From PALSA-911 sp963743035 (GTDB taxonomy: Bacteria > Pseudomonadota > Alphaproteobacteria > Acetobacterales > Acetobacteraceae), in contig CAVUOB010000018.1 of NCBI GenBank assembly GCA_963743035.1, forward strand, positions 930,001-994,000: 64,000 bases of DNA, given 5' to 3'. The notes below the pieces were generated by a model. That model did not search any database and had not been told where the DNA came from. It saw nothing but the letters and a program-made list of their open reading frames with translations. Below, piece after piece: positions 38,271 to 47,971 of this stretch; within the stretch, counting starts at the first letter, position 1, and every line of letters starts with the position of its first letter. The position numbers and the translations under genes are program-made.

Positions 38271-38321
38271 ATGAAGCACTGGCATCCATGAAGCGCTGGC
38301 ATCCATGAAGCATTGGCATAT
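38271..38321 (+). repeat. Triplicated 17-bp start region with mini-ORFs
   Basis: Three adjacent 17-bp units: 38271-38287, 38288-38304 and 38305-38321, each beginning ATGAAGC and containing TGGCAT. The first two encode MKHWHP and MKRWHP and stop at TGA, which overlaps the next ATG (ATGA). The third unit is the real start of the ferritin-like gene (MKHWHIDD). The arrangement is two six-codon peptides leading by overlap into the gene. Confidence 0.9.
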
Positions 38322-39150
38322 CGATGACTTGGCCTGGGATCGGTTCGATCCGGAGAAGGTGAGGCCGGAGCTGGTGCCGCTGGTCAAGGCGGCCGCGCTG
38401 GTGGAGCGCAATGCCGCCGACTACGCCATCTATCTCGGCCGCGTGTTTCCCGACGACCCCGAATTCCGCGCCGCCGTCGAGCGCTGGAGCATCGAGGAGG
38501 TGCAGCACGGTGACGCGCTGGGCCGCTGGGGGCAGCTGGCCGATCCGGCCTGGGATTTCGAAGCCGCCTTCACCCGCTTCCGCGAAGGCTACAGTCTGCC
38601 GCTGGACGTCGATGCCTCGGTGCGGGGGTCACGCACCGGGGAACTGATCGCGCGCTGCATCGTGGAAACGGGCACCTCCAGCTACTATACCGCGCTGGCG
38701 CAGACCACGGCGGAGCCGGTCCTGGCCTCGATCTGCCGGCGGATCGCCGCCGACGAATTCCGCCATTTCAAGCTGTTCTACGACCATATGCGCCGCTACC
38801 GCGAGCTGGAGCAGCTCTCATTCCTGCGCCGCTTGCGCATCGCCGCGGGGCGCATCGGCGAGAGCGAGGACGACGAGATGGCCTTCGCCTATCACTGCGC
38901 CAATCACGGTGTGGACACCGTTTACGACCATGACCGCTGCATCGCGACCTATCTGACCACGGCGCTGCCGATCTACCGCCTGGATCACCTCCAGCGCGGC
39001 ATGGGCATGGTGTTCAAGGCCGTCGGCCTGCCGCCGCGCGGCCGGCTGTCGGAGGTCACCGCCCGCATTTTCTGGAGCCTGCTGCAGCGACGCGGGCGGC
39101 GGATGGCGGCACGCGCGTTTCCCCTGGCGGAGCAGCGCCGGGCCGCCTGA
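38305..39150 (+). CDS. Ferritin-like / desaturase-like di-iron protein
   Basis: 281 residues, mainly helical, with pairs of Glu/His spaced as in ferritin-like di-iron proteins: AALVERNAADYAIYLGRVF, IEEVQHGDALGRWG (E-x3-H), TGTSSYYTALAQ and RIAADEFRHFKLFYDHM (E-x2-H). These fit a four-helix bundle with carboxylate/His ligands. No exact function is known for this group; hydroxylation, desaturation and iron handling are all possible. Its start region is duplicated twice upstream. It converges on the cobA end of the nitrate operon. Confidence 0.75.
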   Translation: MKHWHIDDLAWDRFDPEKVRPELVPLVKAAALVERNAADYAIYLGRVFPDDPEFRAAVERWSIEEVQHGDALGRWGQLADPAWDFEAAFTRFREGYSLPLDVDASVRGSRTGELIARCIVETGTSSYYTALAQTTAEPVLASICRRIAADEFRHFKLFYDHMRRYRELEQLSFLRRLRIAAGRIGESEDDEMAFAYHCANHGVDTVYDHDRCIATYLTTALPIYRLDHLQRGMGMVFKAVGLPPRGRLSEVTARIFWSLLQRRGRRMAARAFPLAEQRRAA

Positions 39151-39165
39151 AGCGGGGTGGTCGCG

Positions 39166-39960
39166 TCAGACGGCGGCGTTCGAGGCTTCGGCCGCGCATG
39201 GCGGCGGCGCGGCGAGGGCACCGGCAACCTCGCCGATGATCAGCAGCGCCGGGCCGCCATCGCTCCAGGCCTGCCCCTGCCGCACCAGTTCGCCGAGGCT
39301 GCCACGCAATTCGCGCTGGCGCGGGCTGCCGCCGCGCTCGATCAGGGCCGCCGGGATGGCCAGGTCCAGCCCCTGCGCCGCCAGGCCGGCGGCCAGCGCG
39401 GGCAGGGTGGCGATGCCCATATAGACCGCCAGCGTGGAACCGCCGGGGATGCTGAGCGACCGCGCCAGCCCGGCAAAATCGACTTCCAGCCTGCCGTCCT
39501 TGGTGTGGCCGGTGACGAAGGTGACCGAGCGGGAGACGCCGCGATGCGTCAGCGGTATGCCTGCCTGCGCCGCGCAGGCCAGCGCGGCGGTGACGCCTGG
39601 GACGATTTGCGTTTCGATCCCGGCCTGCGCCAGCGCCTCCGCTTCCTCGCCGCCGCGGCCGAAGATGAAGGGATCGCCGCCCTTCAGCCGCACCACGCAC
39701 GCATGGCTATGCGCCAGGCGCACCAGCAGGGCGTTGATCTCCGCCTGCGGCAGGCAGTGATCGGCGCGGCGCTTGCCGACATAGATCCGCTCGGCGGCCG
39801 GATTGGCCAGGGCCAGGACCTCGTCGCTGACCAGGCGGTCATGCACGATCGCATCCGCGCGTTCCAGCAGGCGCACGGCCCGCAGCGTGAGCAGATCGGC
39901 CGCGCCGGGGCCGGCGCCGACCAGGTGGACAATGCCGGCGGGAAGTTTTCCGGAATGCAT
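39166..39960 (-). CDS. cobA: Uroporphyrinogen-III C-methyltransferase (SUMT)
   Basis: Makes precorrin-2, precursor of siroheme, the cofactor of nitrite reductase NirA upstream. The 264-residue protein has IVHLVGAGPGAADLLTLRAV, the SAM-binding VRLKGGDPFIFGRGGEEAE and PGVTAALACAAQAGIPLTHR. Its ATG overlaps the NasA stop as TGATG (39958-39962). A frame break in nasA makes the two genes appear as one long open frame, but I consider them separate. It is the last gene of the nitrate operon. Confidence 0.93.
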   Translation of the reverse strand: MHSGKLPAGIVHLVGAGPGAADLLTLRAVRLLERADAIVHDRLVSDEVLALANPAAERIYVGKRRADHCLPQAEINALLVRLAHSHACVVRLKGGDPFIFGRGGEEAEALAQAGIETQIVPGVTAALACAAQAGIPLTHRGVSRSVTFVTGHTKDGRLEVDFAGLARSLSIPGGSTLAVYMGIATLPALAAGLAAQGLDLAIPAALIERGGSPRQRELRGSLGELVRQGQAWSDGGPALLIIGEVAGALAAPPPCAAEASNAAV

Positions 39961-42597
39961 CAGGCGGTCTCTAGCTGTTGGGCTTCCTGCAGCAAAGCAC
40001 GAATCTCCGGCCGGCAGGAGCCGCAATTCGTGCCGGCCCTTGTGGCCTGGCCAATCGCGCTCCACGCTGGCCGCACCGGCGGCGATCGCCCGGCGGATCG
40101 CGGCGGCGCCGACGGCGTGGCAGACGCAGACCGGCGCTTCCGGCAGCGAGCCCGCGGCCGGGCGGGCGGCGAGCAGGGTACGGCGTTCGGCGGATGCCAG
40201 GCTTTCCGTCGCGAACTGGCCGACCAGCCAGTCGCGGGCGGGCAGGGCGTGGTCGGGGCCGATGAACAGGCAGGCTTCCAGCCGGCCATCGATCAGCAGC
40301 GCGGCGCGGAAGACCCCCCGGGCGGGATCGCTGAGTTGCATCCAGGCGGCGTCGCCGAACAGGCCACGCAGCCGGGCGAAGGCGGCTTGCGGGGCGTCGG
40401 TCCCCGCCAGCTCGTGGCGCCACACGGTTTCCGTGGCGGGCAGAACGGCGGTCCAGTCGGCAAGTCCGGTGCCGAGATTGCGCCGCGCGATCAGAAAGCC
40501 GTGCCAGGCGGCGGGGAACGGGGCGAGGCGGACCGGGGTATGCTTGAGTTCCGGCTGGCCGCTGATCGGGTCCACCGCGGCATTGACGGCGGGGTTGATG
40601 CGCCCGGACGGGGCGAAGCGTGCGGTCCAGTGCATCGGCGCGAAGACATTGCCGCGGCGCAGGCCGGGATCATGGCGCAGCCGCAGCACGGCGCAGCCGG
40701 TGACCGCCTCGATGACGGCCAGTGCGCCGTCCGCGATGCCCGCGGCATCGTCCGGATGGACGGCGAGGAAGGGCTCGGGCGTATGCGCCAGCAGCCGGGG
40801 GGCCTTTCCGCTGCGCGTCATCGTATGCCACTGATCGCGCACCCGCCCGGTGAGCAGCACCAGCGGCCAGGCCGCATCGGTGGCGCCGGCCGGTGCGCGG
40901 TACGCGGTGGCAACCAGCCGGGCGCGGCCGTCCGGCGTCGGAAAGCCGCCGGTGCCGAACAGCCGTGCCGGCGCCGGGCCGCTGGCGGGGCAGGGCCAGC
41001 GCGTGGGGGCGAGGGCCGCGTACTCGGCATCCGTCAAAGTGGCGAGTGCGGAGATGTCGAAAACCCGGCTGCCGCCATTGGCCAGGCCGGACAGCCCGGC
41101 GTGCTCGCGGAAGATATCAGCCGGACCGTTCCATCTGAAAGCGTCGGCGTAACCGAGGCGCCCGGCGACCTCGGCGATGATCCACCAATCCGGGCGGGCT
41201 TCGCCGGGAACGGGCAGGAAAGCGCGCTGACGGCTGATGCTGCGCTCGCTGTTGGTGACCGTGCCGTCCTTCTCTCCCCAGGCCAGGGCCGGCAGGCGGA
41301 TATGGGCATAATCCGCGGTATCGGCTTCGCGCATGCAGTCGGAGACCACGACCAGCGGGCAATCCCGCAGCGCGCGGCGGATGGTTTCCGCTTCCGGCAG
41401 TGAGACCACGGGGTTGGTGGCGATGATCCAGACGGCCTTGATCTTTCCGCTGCCGATGGCCTGGAACAACTCCACCGCCTTCAGCCCGGGGGACCGGGCG
41501 AGGTTGGGCGCGCTCCAGTAGTGGCGCAGCAGGTCCGCATCGCCCGGACGGTCCCATTCCAAATGCGCGGCAAGCGTGTTGGCGAGCGCACCCACCTCCC
41601 GCCCGCCCATGGCATTGGGCTGGCCGGTGACGCTGAACGGCCCCATGCCGGGACGGCCGATGCGGCCTGTGGCGAGGTGGACGTTGAGGATGGCGTTCAC
41701 CTTGTCGGTGCCGGCGGAGGACTGGTTCACGCCCTGGCTGAACACGGTAACGGCGCGTTCGGTGTCCGTGAACCAGGCAAAGAATTGTTCGACCATGCCC
41801 GTATCCAGGCCGCACAGCGCGGCGGTGGCCGCGGCATTGGGCGTCTGGGCGCGCGCGGTGCCGATGGCGTCTTCCGCACCGGTGGTTGCGTTGGCAACGT
41901 ATGCGTCGTTCAGCGCCTGGTTGTCGGCGAGGTGGGCCAGCAGGCCGGTGAACAGCGCCACATCGGTGCCTGGGGCAAGGGGGAGGTGCAGATCCGCGCC
42001 CTCGCAGGTCGCGGTGCGGCGGGGATCGATGACCGCGATGCGCATCTCCGGCCGCTGCTCGCGGGCCGCCAGGATGCGCTGATACAGCACGGGGTGGCAC
42101 CAGGCGGTGTTGGAGCCGACGAGAACGACGAGATCGGCCAGTTCCAGGTCCTCGTAGATGCCGGGAACCACATCCTCGCCAAATGCGCGACGATGGCCGG
42201 CGACGGCGCTGGCCATGCACAGGCGGGAGTTGCTGTCGATATTGGCGGTGCCGAGAAAGCCTTTGGCCAGCTTGTTAGCGGCGTAATAATCCTCGGTCAG
42301 CAGCTGGCCGGAAACATACAGCGCGACGCTGTCGGGGCCATGCTCGGCGATGGTCCTGGCAAAGCCGTTGGCGACAGCGGTCAGCGCCTGGTCCCAGGTG
42401 ACGCGAATGTTGCCGATCTCGGGATGCAGCAGCCGCCCGTCCAGCGACAGCGTTTCCGCGAGCGCGCTGCCCTTGCTGCAGAGACGGCCGAAATTCGCGG
42501 GATGCGCGGGGTCTCCGGCCACCGGAGCGCCGGGCCGGGCAAGCACGCCGCAGCCGACGCCGCAATAGGGGCAGGTGGTGCGGGTTTCAGTAGACAT
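39960..42597 (-). CDS. nasA: Assimilatory nitrate reductase catalytic subunit, 3' frameshift
   Basis: Molybdopterin enzyme reducing nitrate to nitrite in the cytoplasm. The N-terminal [4Fe-4S] site is TTCPYCGVGCG, with a fourth Cys in RLCSKGSALAE. The bis-MGD domain is typical (SNSRLCMASAVAGHRRAFGED region, VFSQGVNQSSAGTDKVNA). The C-terminus has a BFD-like [2Fe-2S] domain: APVCVCHAVGAAAIRRAI, then an extra base at about 40059, then IGQATRAGTNCGSCRPEIRA. Removing it gives an ordinary end at 39960. The start MSTETRTT overlaps the preceding flavoprotein gene by 11 bp. Confidence 0.93.
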
Positions 42598-44154
42598 CAC
42601 GTTGGTAGCGTCCCTGGCGGGCAAGCGCGGCCATCCAGTCGCGCGACTGGGCCTCGTCCAGCTTGCCCTCGGTCATCGCAATCCTGCGCAAGGTGGCGTC
42701 CACGTCCTTTGCCATGCGCATGGCGTCGCCGCAGACGTAGAAATAGCCGCCATCCTGCAACCAGCGCCAGAGATCGGCGGCGCTCTCCAGCATGCGGTGC
42801 TGGACGTAGAGCTTCTCCTTCTGATCGCGGGAGAACGCGGTATCCAGGCGCGACAGCGTGCCGTTGGCGCGCCAGGCGGTAATCTCCGCTTCGAACAGGA
42901 AATCGGTCTCCCGGTGCTGGTCGCCGAAGAACAGCCACGAACGCCCCTTATGGCCCAGCGCCTCGCGTTCCTGCAGGAAGGCGCGGAACGGCGCGATGCC
43001 GGTGCCGGGGCCACACATAATGACGGGCACGGCGGGATCGGCGGGCAGGCGGAAATGGCTGGTCTGGATGAACGCCGGGATCGCGCCGCCTGATATTGCG
43101 CGGTCGGCGAGGAAGGCGCTGGCGATCCCGCCGCGGATGCGCCCGCGCCTGACGTCACGGATCGTGCTGACGCAGAGATGCACCTCGCCGGGCGTGGCGC
43201 GCAGCGAGGAGGCGATGGAATAGAGCCTGGGCTTCAGGGCCGGGAGCGAGCGGGCGAGGTCGGAGAGCTTCGGCCGCGCGGAGGGAAAGGCCGTGAGCAG
43301 GTCCAGCAGATCGGCGGCATCGGGCTCGGCGCTGTCCTCGCCGTCCGCGAGCTTGCGCAAGGCGGCGGCGTGCGCTGCGTGGGTGGCGGACATGGCCAGC
43401 AGGTCGAGCGTGCGGTCCAGCGGGCGGGCGATGTCGAGCAGCGTGGAGAAAGCATCGCGCAGCGTATGGGCCTCGCCGTCCGGACCGATGACCGGTTCGT
43501 TGCCGCTGGCGCGCAAGGCCGCGAGCGTGGCCTCCACCAGCGCAGGATCGTTCGGCGCAGCGATGGAGACGCTGTCGCCGGGCGTGTAGGTCAGACCGGA
43601 GTTCCCGAGGTTGATGACGATGTGGCGAACATCCTTCGCCGATCCGGGGGCGGTGAGGCGGTTGGCGGCGGTGACGGTGACCTCGACGGTCGACGGGCTT
43701 CGGGGCAACGATCGCGGGAGCGGCAGCAGGAGGCGGCTTCGGTGGGCGGAGGTGCGTCGGCCAGCAACTGCTTCAGCGTCCGGGCGGTTTCCTTCGCCCC
43801 GGGCACGCAGAGCGAGGCGGAGGTTTCCCGTCCTTCGGCCAGGGCTTCGGCGTAGGTCTGGCAGAGATAGCCGCATTGGCCGCAATCAAGCTGCGCCATC
43901 GCCGCCATCAGCCTGCGCGGGAACGGCTTGCCCTCGGCCAGCGCCAGGCGCTCGGGCAGTTCCAGCGCCGGATCGTGCCAGGGGAAATCCTCCTCCTCGG
44001 CGATGACGGGCGACCCGATCGATTGCTGGGCGTTGGCGGCCCCGCCGTAGAGACCGGCGAGGAAGCCGTTCAGCCAGGCGCGCTGCTGCGGGCTGAACGG
44101 CGCCGTTTCCGGAATGATCGGGGTCGGCGGGCTCATGGCATTCATGTCAGGCAT
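42587..44154 (-). CDS. CysJ-like flavoprotein reductase with N-terminal Fe-S domain, frameshifted
   Basis: Probable NADPH-dependent electron donor for NirA or NasA. The C-terminal two-thirds are the FAD and NADP modules of sulfite reductase alpha subunits: KPRLYSIASSLRATPGEVHL, PVIMCGPGTGIAPFRAFLQE and GGYFYVCGDAMRMAKDVD. Instead of a flavodoxin domain the N-terminus has DCGQCGYLCQTYAEALAEG, with a later C116 (ligands C91, C94, C98, C116), resembling the FeS domain of RnfB-like proteins (PF04060). The frame breaks near 43700 by a missing base (or two extra); both sides are conserved. It overlaps nirA at its start. Confidence 0.85.
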
Positions 44155-45913
44155 CCGTCATTTCGCGGGCGCAGAGCGCCAGCAGGGCTGCGTCGCTATG
44201 GCGTGCGGTGAACTGCTGGAAGGTTTCGGATGGATCGGTACGCTGCTCGGTCCAGGCGGTGAGCAGCGCGAGCAGCATCGGCTTCAGGTCGCTGACCAGG
44301 ATCTTTTCGCGGATCAGCCGGCCGATCTTCTGCTCGGCGCCGGCGCCGCCGCCGACATGCAGGTCGTAGCCCTCCAGAAAGTCCTCGCCGCTCTCCACCT
44401 TGGCGGCGAGCAGGCCGATATCGGCGATGTAGTGCTGGGCGCAAGAATGGTGGCAGCCGGTCAGGTGGATGTTGATCGGCTGATCGACACGGATGCGCGC
44501 GTCCAACCAGTCAGCGATCTCCGCGGCGTGGGATTTGGTGTCGGACGCCGCGAACTTGCAGCCGGCATTACCGGTGCAGGCGACCAGCCCGCCGCGCAGA
44601 TTGCTGGCCTGGTAGTCGAGGCCGAGTGCGGCGATGGCGGCCAGCGCCTCCGCCAACCTGTCGTCGGGGATGTCGGAGATCAGCAGGTTCTGCCAGACGG
44701 TGAGCCGGATGGTGGCGGAGCCGTAGCGCTCGGCGATATCGGCGATGGCGCGCAGGCGCTCGCTGGTCAGCCGGGCATGGGGGACGACGATGCCGATATA
44801 ATGCAGGCCAGGCTGCTTCTGGGCATGCACGCCGATATGGCCGTGCTTGAGCTGGCCCGGACGCGGCAGGATGGCGGCGTCGTCGATGCGGGTGAGCGTT
44901 TCCCCGAGTTCCTTTTCCACTTCCTCCAGGAATTTCGGAAAGCCCCAGGCATCCAGCAGGTATTTCAGCCGCGCCTTGGTGCGGTCGGTGCGGTTGCCGT
45001 TGGCGATGAACACCCGCAGGATGGCGTTGCAGATCTTCGTCGTGTCCTCCGGCCGGACGATGACGCCGGTCGGGCGGGCGAAATCCTTGTGGCCGGTGAT
45101 GCCGCCGAGACCGAGGCGGTAATAGACACCGGGTGCGGCGGAATAGCCGTCGGTCACCTGCACGGCGGTGAAGGCGATGTCGTTGGTGTCCTCCAGCACC
45201 GCCACCGCGCCGCCGCCGTCGAAGGCGATGTTGAACTTGCGCGGCAGGCCGTACAACTCGCGATGGTTAAGGATGAAATGATGGATCGCCCGGGCATGCG
45301 GGCGGGTGTCGATCAGCTCCTGCCTGTCGATCCCCGCGGTCGGGCTGCCGGTGATGTTGCGCACATTGTCGGCGCCGGCGCCGCGCGAGGTCAGGCCGAT
45401 CTCCACCAGCCGGGTCAGCAGTTCCGGCGGCGCGGCCGGACCGATTTCGCGCAGTTGCAGATTGGCCCTGGTGGTGATGTCGGCATAGCCGCCGGCGAGA
45501 TCCTCGGCGATGGCGGCGACGCCACGCAACTGATGGGCATTCAGGATACCGCCGGGAATGCGCAGGCGGCACATATAGCTGTTCTGCGCCGGGGACACGT
45601 TGAACAGTCCGTTGAACTTGGCGAGGAACACCTCGGGCCCCTTGGCCAGCCGGCCCTCGGCGGCGATGGCGGCGATTTCGTCAAAGCGGTCCAGCGGGTG
45701 CTTGGCCCGCTTGAACCCTTCCTCCGCCACCAGCTTGCCGCCGGCCGCCACCACGCGGTCCTGTGCTGCGCGCTGCAGATCGTTCGGATCGGCGGTGGCG
45801 GCGTCCGGTACCGGGGCGAGCGGCAGGCCGAGTGCGCTGCGCCGCGCCTCCACGCCGGACAGGAAGCCTTTCAGGTATTCCTGCTGATCGGCGGAAAATG
45901 GCTCATCGTTCAT
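44147..45913 (-). CDS. nirA: Nitrite reductase, NirA type (siroheme, [4Fe-4S])
   Basis: Six-electron reduction of nitrite to ammonium. The 588-residue protein has the duplicated ferrodoxin-like/siroheme architecture. Cluster and siroheme cysteines are in ACTGNAGCKFAASDTK (about residues 445-451) and LTGCHHSCAQHYIADIGLL (about 485-489). The N-terminal half contains MCRLRIPGGILNAHQLRGVA and TTRANLQLREIGP. It belongs to the single-subunit NirA branch and is not NirB. The electron donor would be a ferredoxin or the adjacent flavoprotein. Confidence 0.93.
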   Translation of the reverse strand: MNDEPFSADQQEYLKGFLSGVEARRSALGLPLAPVPDAATADPNDLQRAAQDRVVAAGGKLVAEEGFKRAKHPLDRFDEIAAIAAEGRLAKGPEVFLAKFNGLFNVSPAQNSYMCRLRIPGGILNAHQLRGVAAIAEDLAGGYADITTRANLQLREIGPAAPPELLTRLVEIGLTSRGAGADNVRNITGSPTAGIDRQELIDTRPHARAIHHFILNHRELYGLPRKFNIAFDGGGAVAVLEDTNDIAFTAVQVTDGYSAAPGVYYRLGLGGITGHKDFARPTGVIVRPEDTTKICNAILRVFIANGNRTDRTKARLKYLLDAWGFPKFLEEVEKELGETLTRIDDAAILPRPGQLKHGHIGVHAQKQPGLHYIGIVVPHARLTSERLRAIADIAERYGSATIRLTVWQNLLISDIPDDRLAEALAAIAALGLDYQASNLRGGLVACTGNAGCKFAASDTKSHAAEIADWLDARIRVDQPINIHLTGCHHSCAQHYIADIGLLAAKVESGEDFLEGYDLHVGGGAGAEQKIGRLIREKILVSDLKPMLLALLTAWTEQRTDPSETFQQFTARHSDAALLALCAREMTDA

Positions 45914-45922
45914 GGCGGTACC

Positions 45923-47167
45923 TCAGTCGCCCAGGGCGGGCGCGGCGGATCGGGGCGCAAAGGCGGGGCCGAACGGCAGCGCGGCGCGCAGGCCATCCAT
46001 CGGCGTGCCGTTGGCGATCAGGGATTGGTACCAGGGGGCATCGGCGGTCTCCCCGTACAGCACTGCGCCGACCAGGCGATCTTCATGCAGCAGCAGCTTG
46101 CGGTACTCGCCGCCCTCGGCATCGCTGAGGATGATTTCCTCCGCGTCTTCCGCATCGATCCGGCCGGCAGACCAGACGCCGGCGCCGGCGACCTTGAGCG
46201 CGGTGGCCTCGGCCTCGGCCGCATAGGCGATGGTTGCGCCGGCAATGACCCGGGCGCAGGTCTCCGCCTGCGCCAGCGCCGGGGCGACGAGGCCGCAGCA
46301 GGCGCCCTGGTGCTCGGCGCATTCGCCGATGGCGAAGATGGCGGGATCGGATGTGCGCATGGCGTCGTCCACGACGATGCCGCGGTTGACGGCGAGCCCC
46401 GCCTCGCGCGCCAGCGCGGCCTGCGGCCGGATGCCCACGGCCATGACCACCAGGGACGCGGAGATCATCGTGCCATCGGCCAGGCGGACGGCCTGCACGC
46501 GCCCGTCGCCCTCGATCGCCTCGGTCCGGGCGGTCAGGTAGGTGTCGATGCGGTACTCCGCCATCCGGCGCATCAGCAGCGCGGCGGCGGCGTGGTCCAG
46601 CTGGCGTTCCATCAGCCGGTCAACGGCATGCAGCACGCTGACCTTCATGCCGCGCTTCGCCAGGCCGTAGGCGGCCTCCAGACCGAGCAGGCCGCCGCCA
46701 ATGACGATTGCGTCCCCCCCAGCCTCGGCCGCTTCCAGCATGGCGTTCACGTCGTCCAGCGTGCGGTACGTCACCACGCCCGGCAGATCCGCGCCGGGAA
46801 AGGGCAGACGCACCGGCTGCGAGCCGAGCGCGAGAACCAGATGCCCGTAGCCGATCGGGCTATGCCGATCCGTCAGCACCCGCCGCGCCTCACGGTCGAT
46901 GAAGGTGACCAGCGTGCCGGGCAGATAGGTGATGCCGGCTGCGGCGAGCGTCGCCGCATCATGCGTGATCAGCTCCGGCGCGGCGATCTCGCCGGCCAGA
47001 AACCGGCTGAGCGCAACACGGTTATAGGGCAATTCCGCTTCCGCGCCGATCAGCGTGACGGCAAGGCCGCGGCCGCCGAGGCGTTCGGCGCAGCGCATGC
47101 CAGCCGGGCCGGCGCCGACGACGACGATGCGGTTCAACGCCGGGCCGCACGGGAAGGATGGAGCCAT
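45923..47167 (-). CDS. FAD/NAD-dependent oxidoreductase, NirB N-terminal-like
   Basis: Pyridine-nucleotide-disulphide-type flavoprotein of about 414 residues: RIVVVGAGPAGMRCAERLGG, ELPYNRVALSRFLAGEI, AIVIGGGLLGLEAAYGLAKR and PAIFAIGECAEHQGACCGLV. The same domain forms the N-terminus of NADH-nitrite reductase NirB, without NirB's siroheme part. It may feed electrons from NADH to NirA or NasA. MAPSFPCG is chosen as start; its ATG overlaps the NrtD stop as TGATG once an extra base in nrtD is removed. As sequenced, nrtD and this gene form one frame. Confidence 0.88.
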   Translation of the reverse strand: MAPSFPCGPALNRIVVVGAGPAGMRCAERLGGRGLAVTLIGAEAELPYNRVALSRFLAGEIAAPELITHDAATLAAAGITYLPGTLVTFIDREARRVLTDRHSPIGYGHLVLALGSQPVRLPFPGADLPGVVTYRTLDDVNAMLEAAEAGGDAIVIGGGLLGLEAAYGLAKRGMKVSVLHAVDRLMERQLDHAAAALLMRRMAEYRIDTYLTARTEAIEGDGRVQAVRLADGTMISASLVVMAVGIRPQAALAREAGLAVNRGIVVDDAMRTSDPAIFAIGECAEHQGACCGLVAPALAQAETCARVIAGATIAYAAEAEATALKVAGAGVWSAGRIDAEDAEEIILSDAEGGEYRKLLLHEDRLVGAVLYGETADAPWYQSLIANGTPMDGLRAALPFGPAFAPRSAAPALGD

Positions 47168-47965
47168 CACGCGGCCTCGGCCGGATTGCGGTGCCGGTCG
47201 GTACAGGAAGCCCATCACCGCGGCGCGGGCGGCGATGAACACGGGGTCGTTGACCAGCGTCAGGCGGTCCCGCGGGCGAGGCAGGGGAACCGAAAGAATT
47301 TCGCCGATCGTGGCTTCCGGGCCGTTGGTCATCATCACGATGCGGTCCGACAGCAGCACCGCCTCGTCCACGTCATGCGTGATCATCAGCACGGTGGTGC
47401 CGAGCCGGGCGTGGATTTCCATCACCTGGTCCTGCAGATGCGCGCGGGTCAGCGCGTCCAGCGCGCCGAACGGCTCGTCCAGCAGCAGCACTTTCGGCTG
47501 CATCGCCAGCGCGCGGGCGATGCCGATGCGCTGCTTCATGCCGCCGCTGATCTCGCCTGGGCGCTTGTGTGCATGCGGCAGCATCCGCACCAGCGCCAGG
47601 TTTTCATCCACCCAGGCCAGGCGTTCGGCGCGGGATTTGACACCGGCGAAAACCTGATCGACCGCCAGCAGGATATTCTCCCGGCAGGTCAGCCAGGGCA
47701 GCAGCGAGTGGTTCTGGAACACCACGGCGCGATCGGGGCCCGGGGTGTCCACTTCCCGCCCGTCCAGGATCACGCCGCCATCGGTCGCCTTCAGCAGGCC
47801 GGCGACGATGTTCAGCAGCGTGGACTTACCGCAGCCGGAATGGCCGATGATGGAGACATATTCCCCCTGCGCGATCGGCAGGTTGACGTCCACCAGCACG
47901 GCGGGGGCGGCGGGGTGGAAGCGGATGCCGATATCGGAGATGTCGAGGAAGGCGGTCATGGGCAT
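47167..47965 (-). CDS. nrtD: Nitrate ABC transporter ATPase, 3' frameshift
   Basis: Energises nitrate uptake. Walker A is SIIGHSGCGKSTLLNIVAG, the signature GEISGGMKQRIGIARALAM, and Walker B KVLLLDEPFGALDALTR with H-loop MITHDVDEA. The Q-loop is VFQNHSLLPWL. After MGFLYR an extra base (about 47199) extends the frame into the next gene. Without it the protein ends RRHRNPAEAA and stops at 47167, overlapping the next ATG. An indel therefore explains the apparent ABC-flavoprotein fusion. Confidence 0.9.
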
Positions 47966-47971
47966 CGTTCC

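Noticed and set aside
38058..38291. A 77-codon frame upstream of the ferritin-like gene
   Set aside because: No protein character or ribosome site; only its end, the MKHWHP repeat, is of interest.
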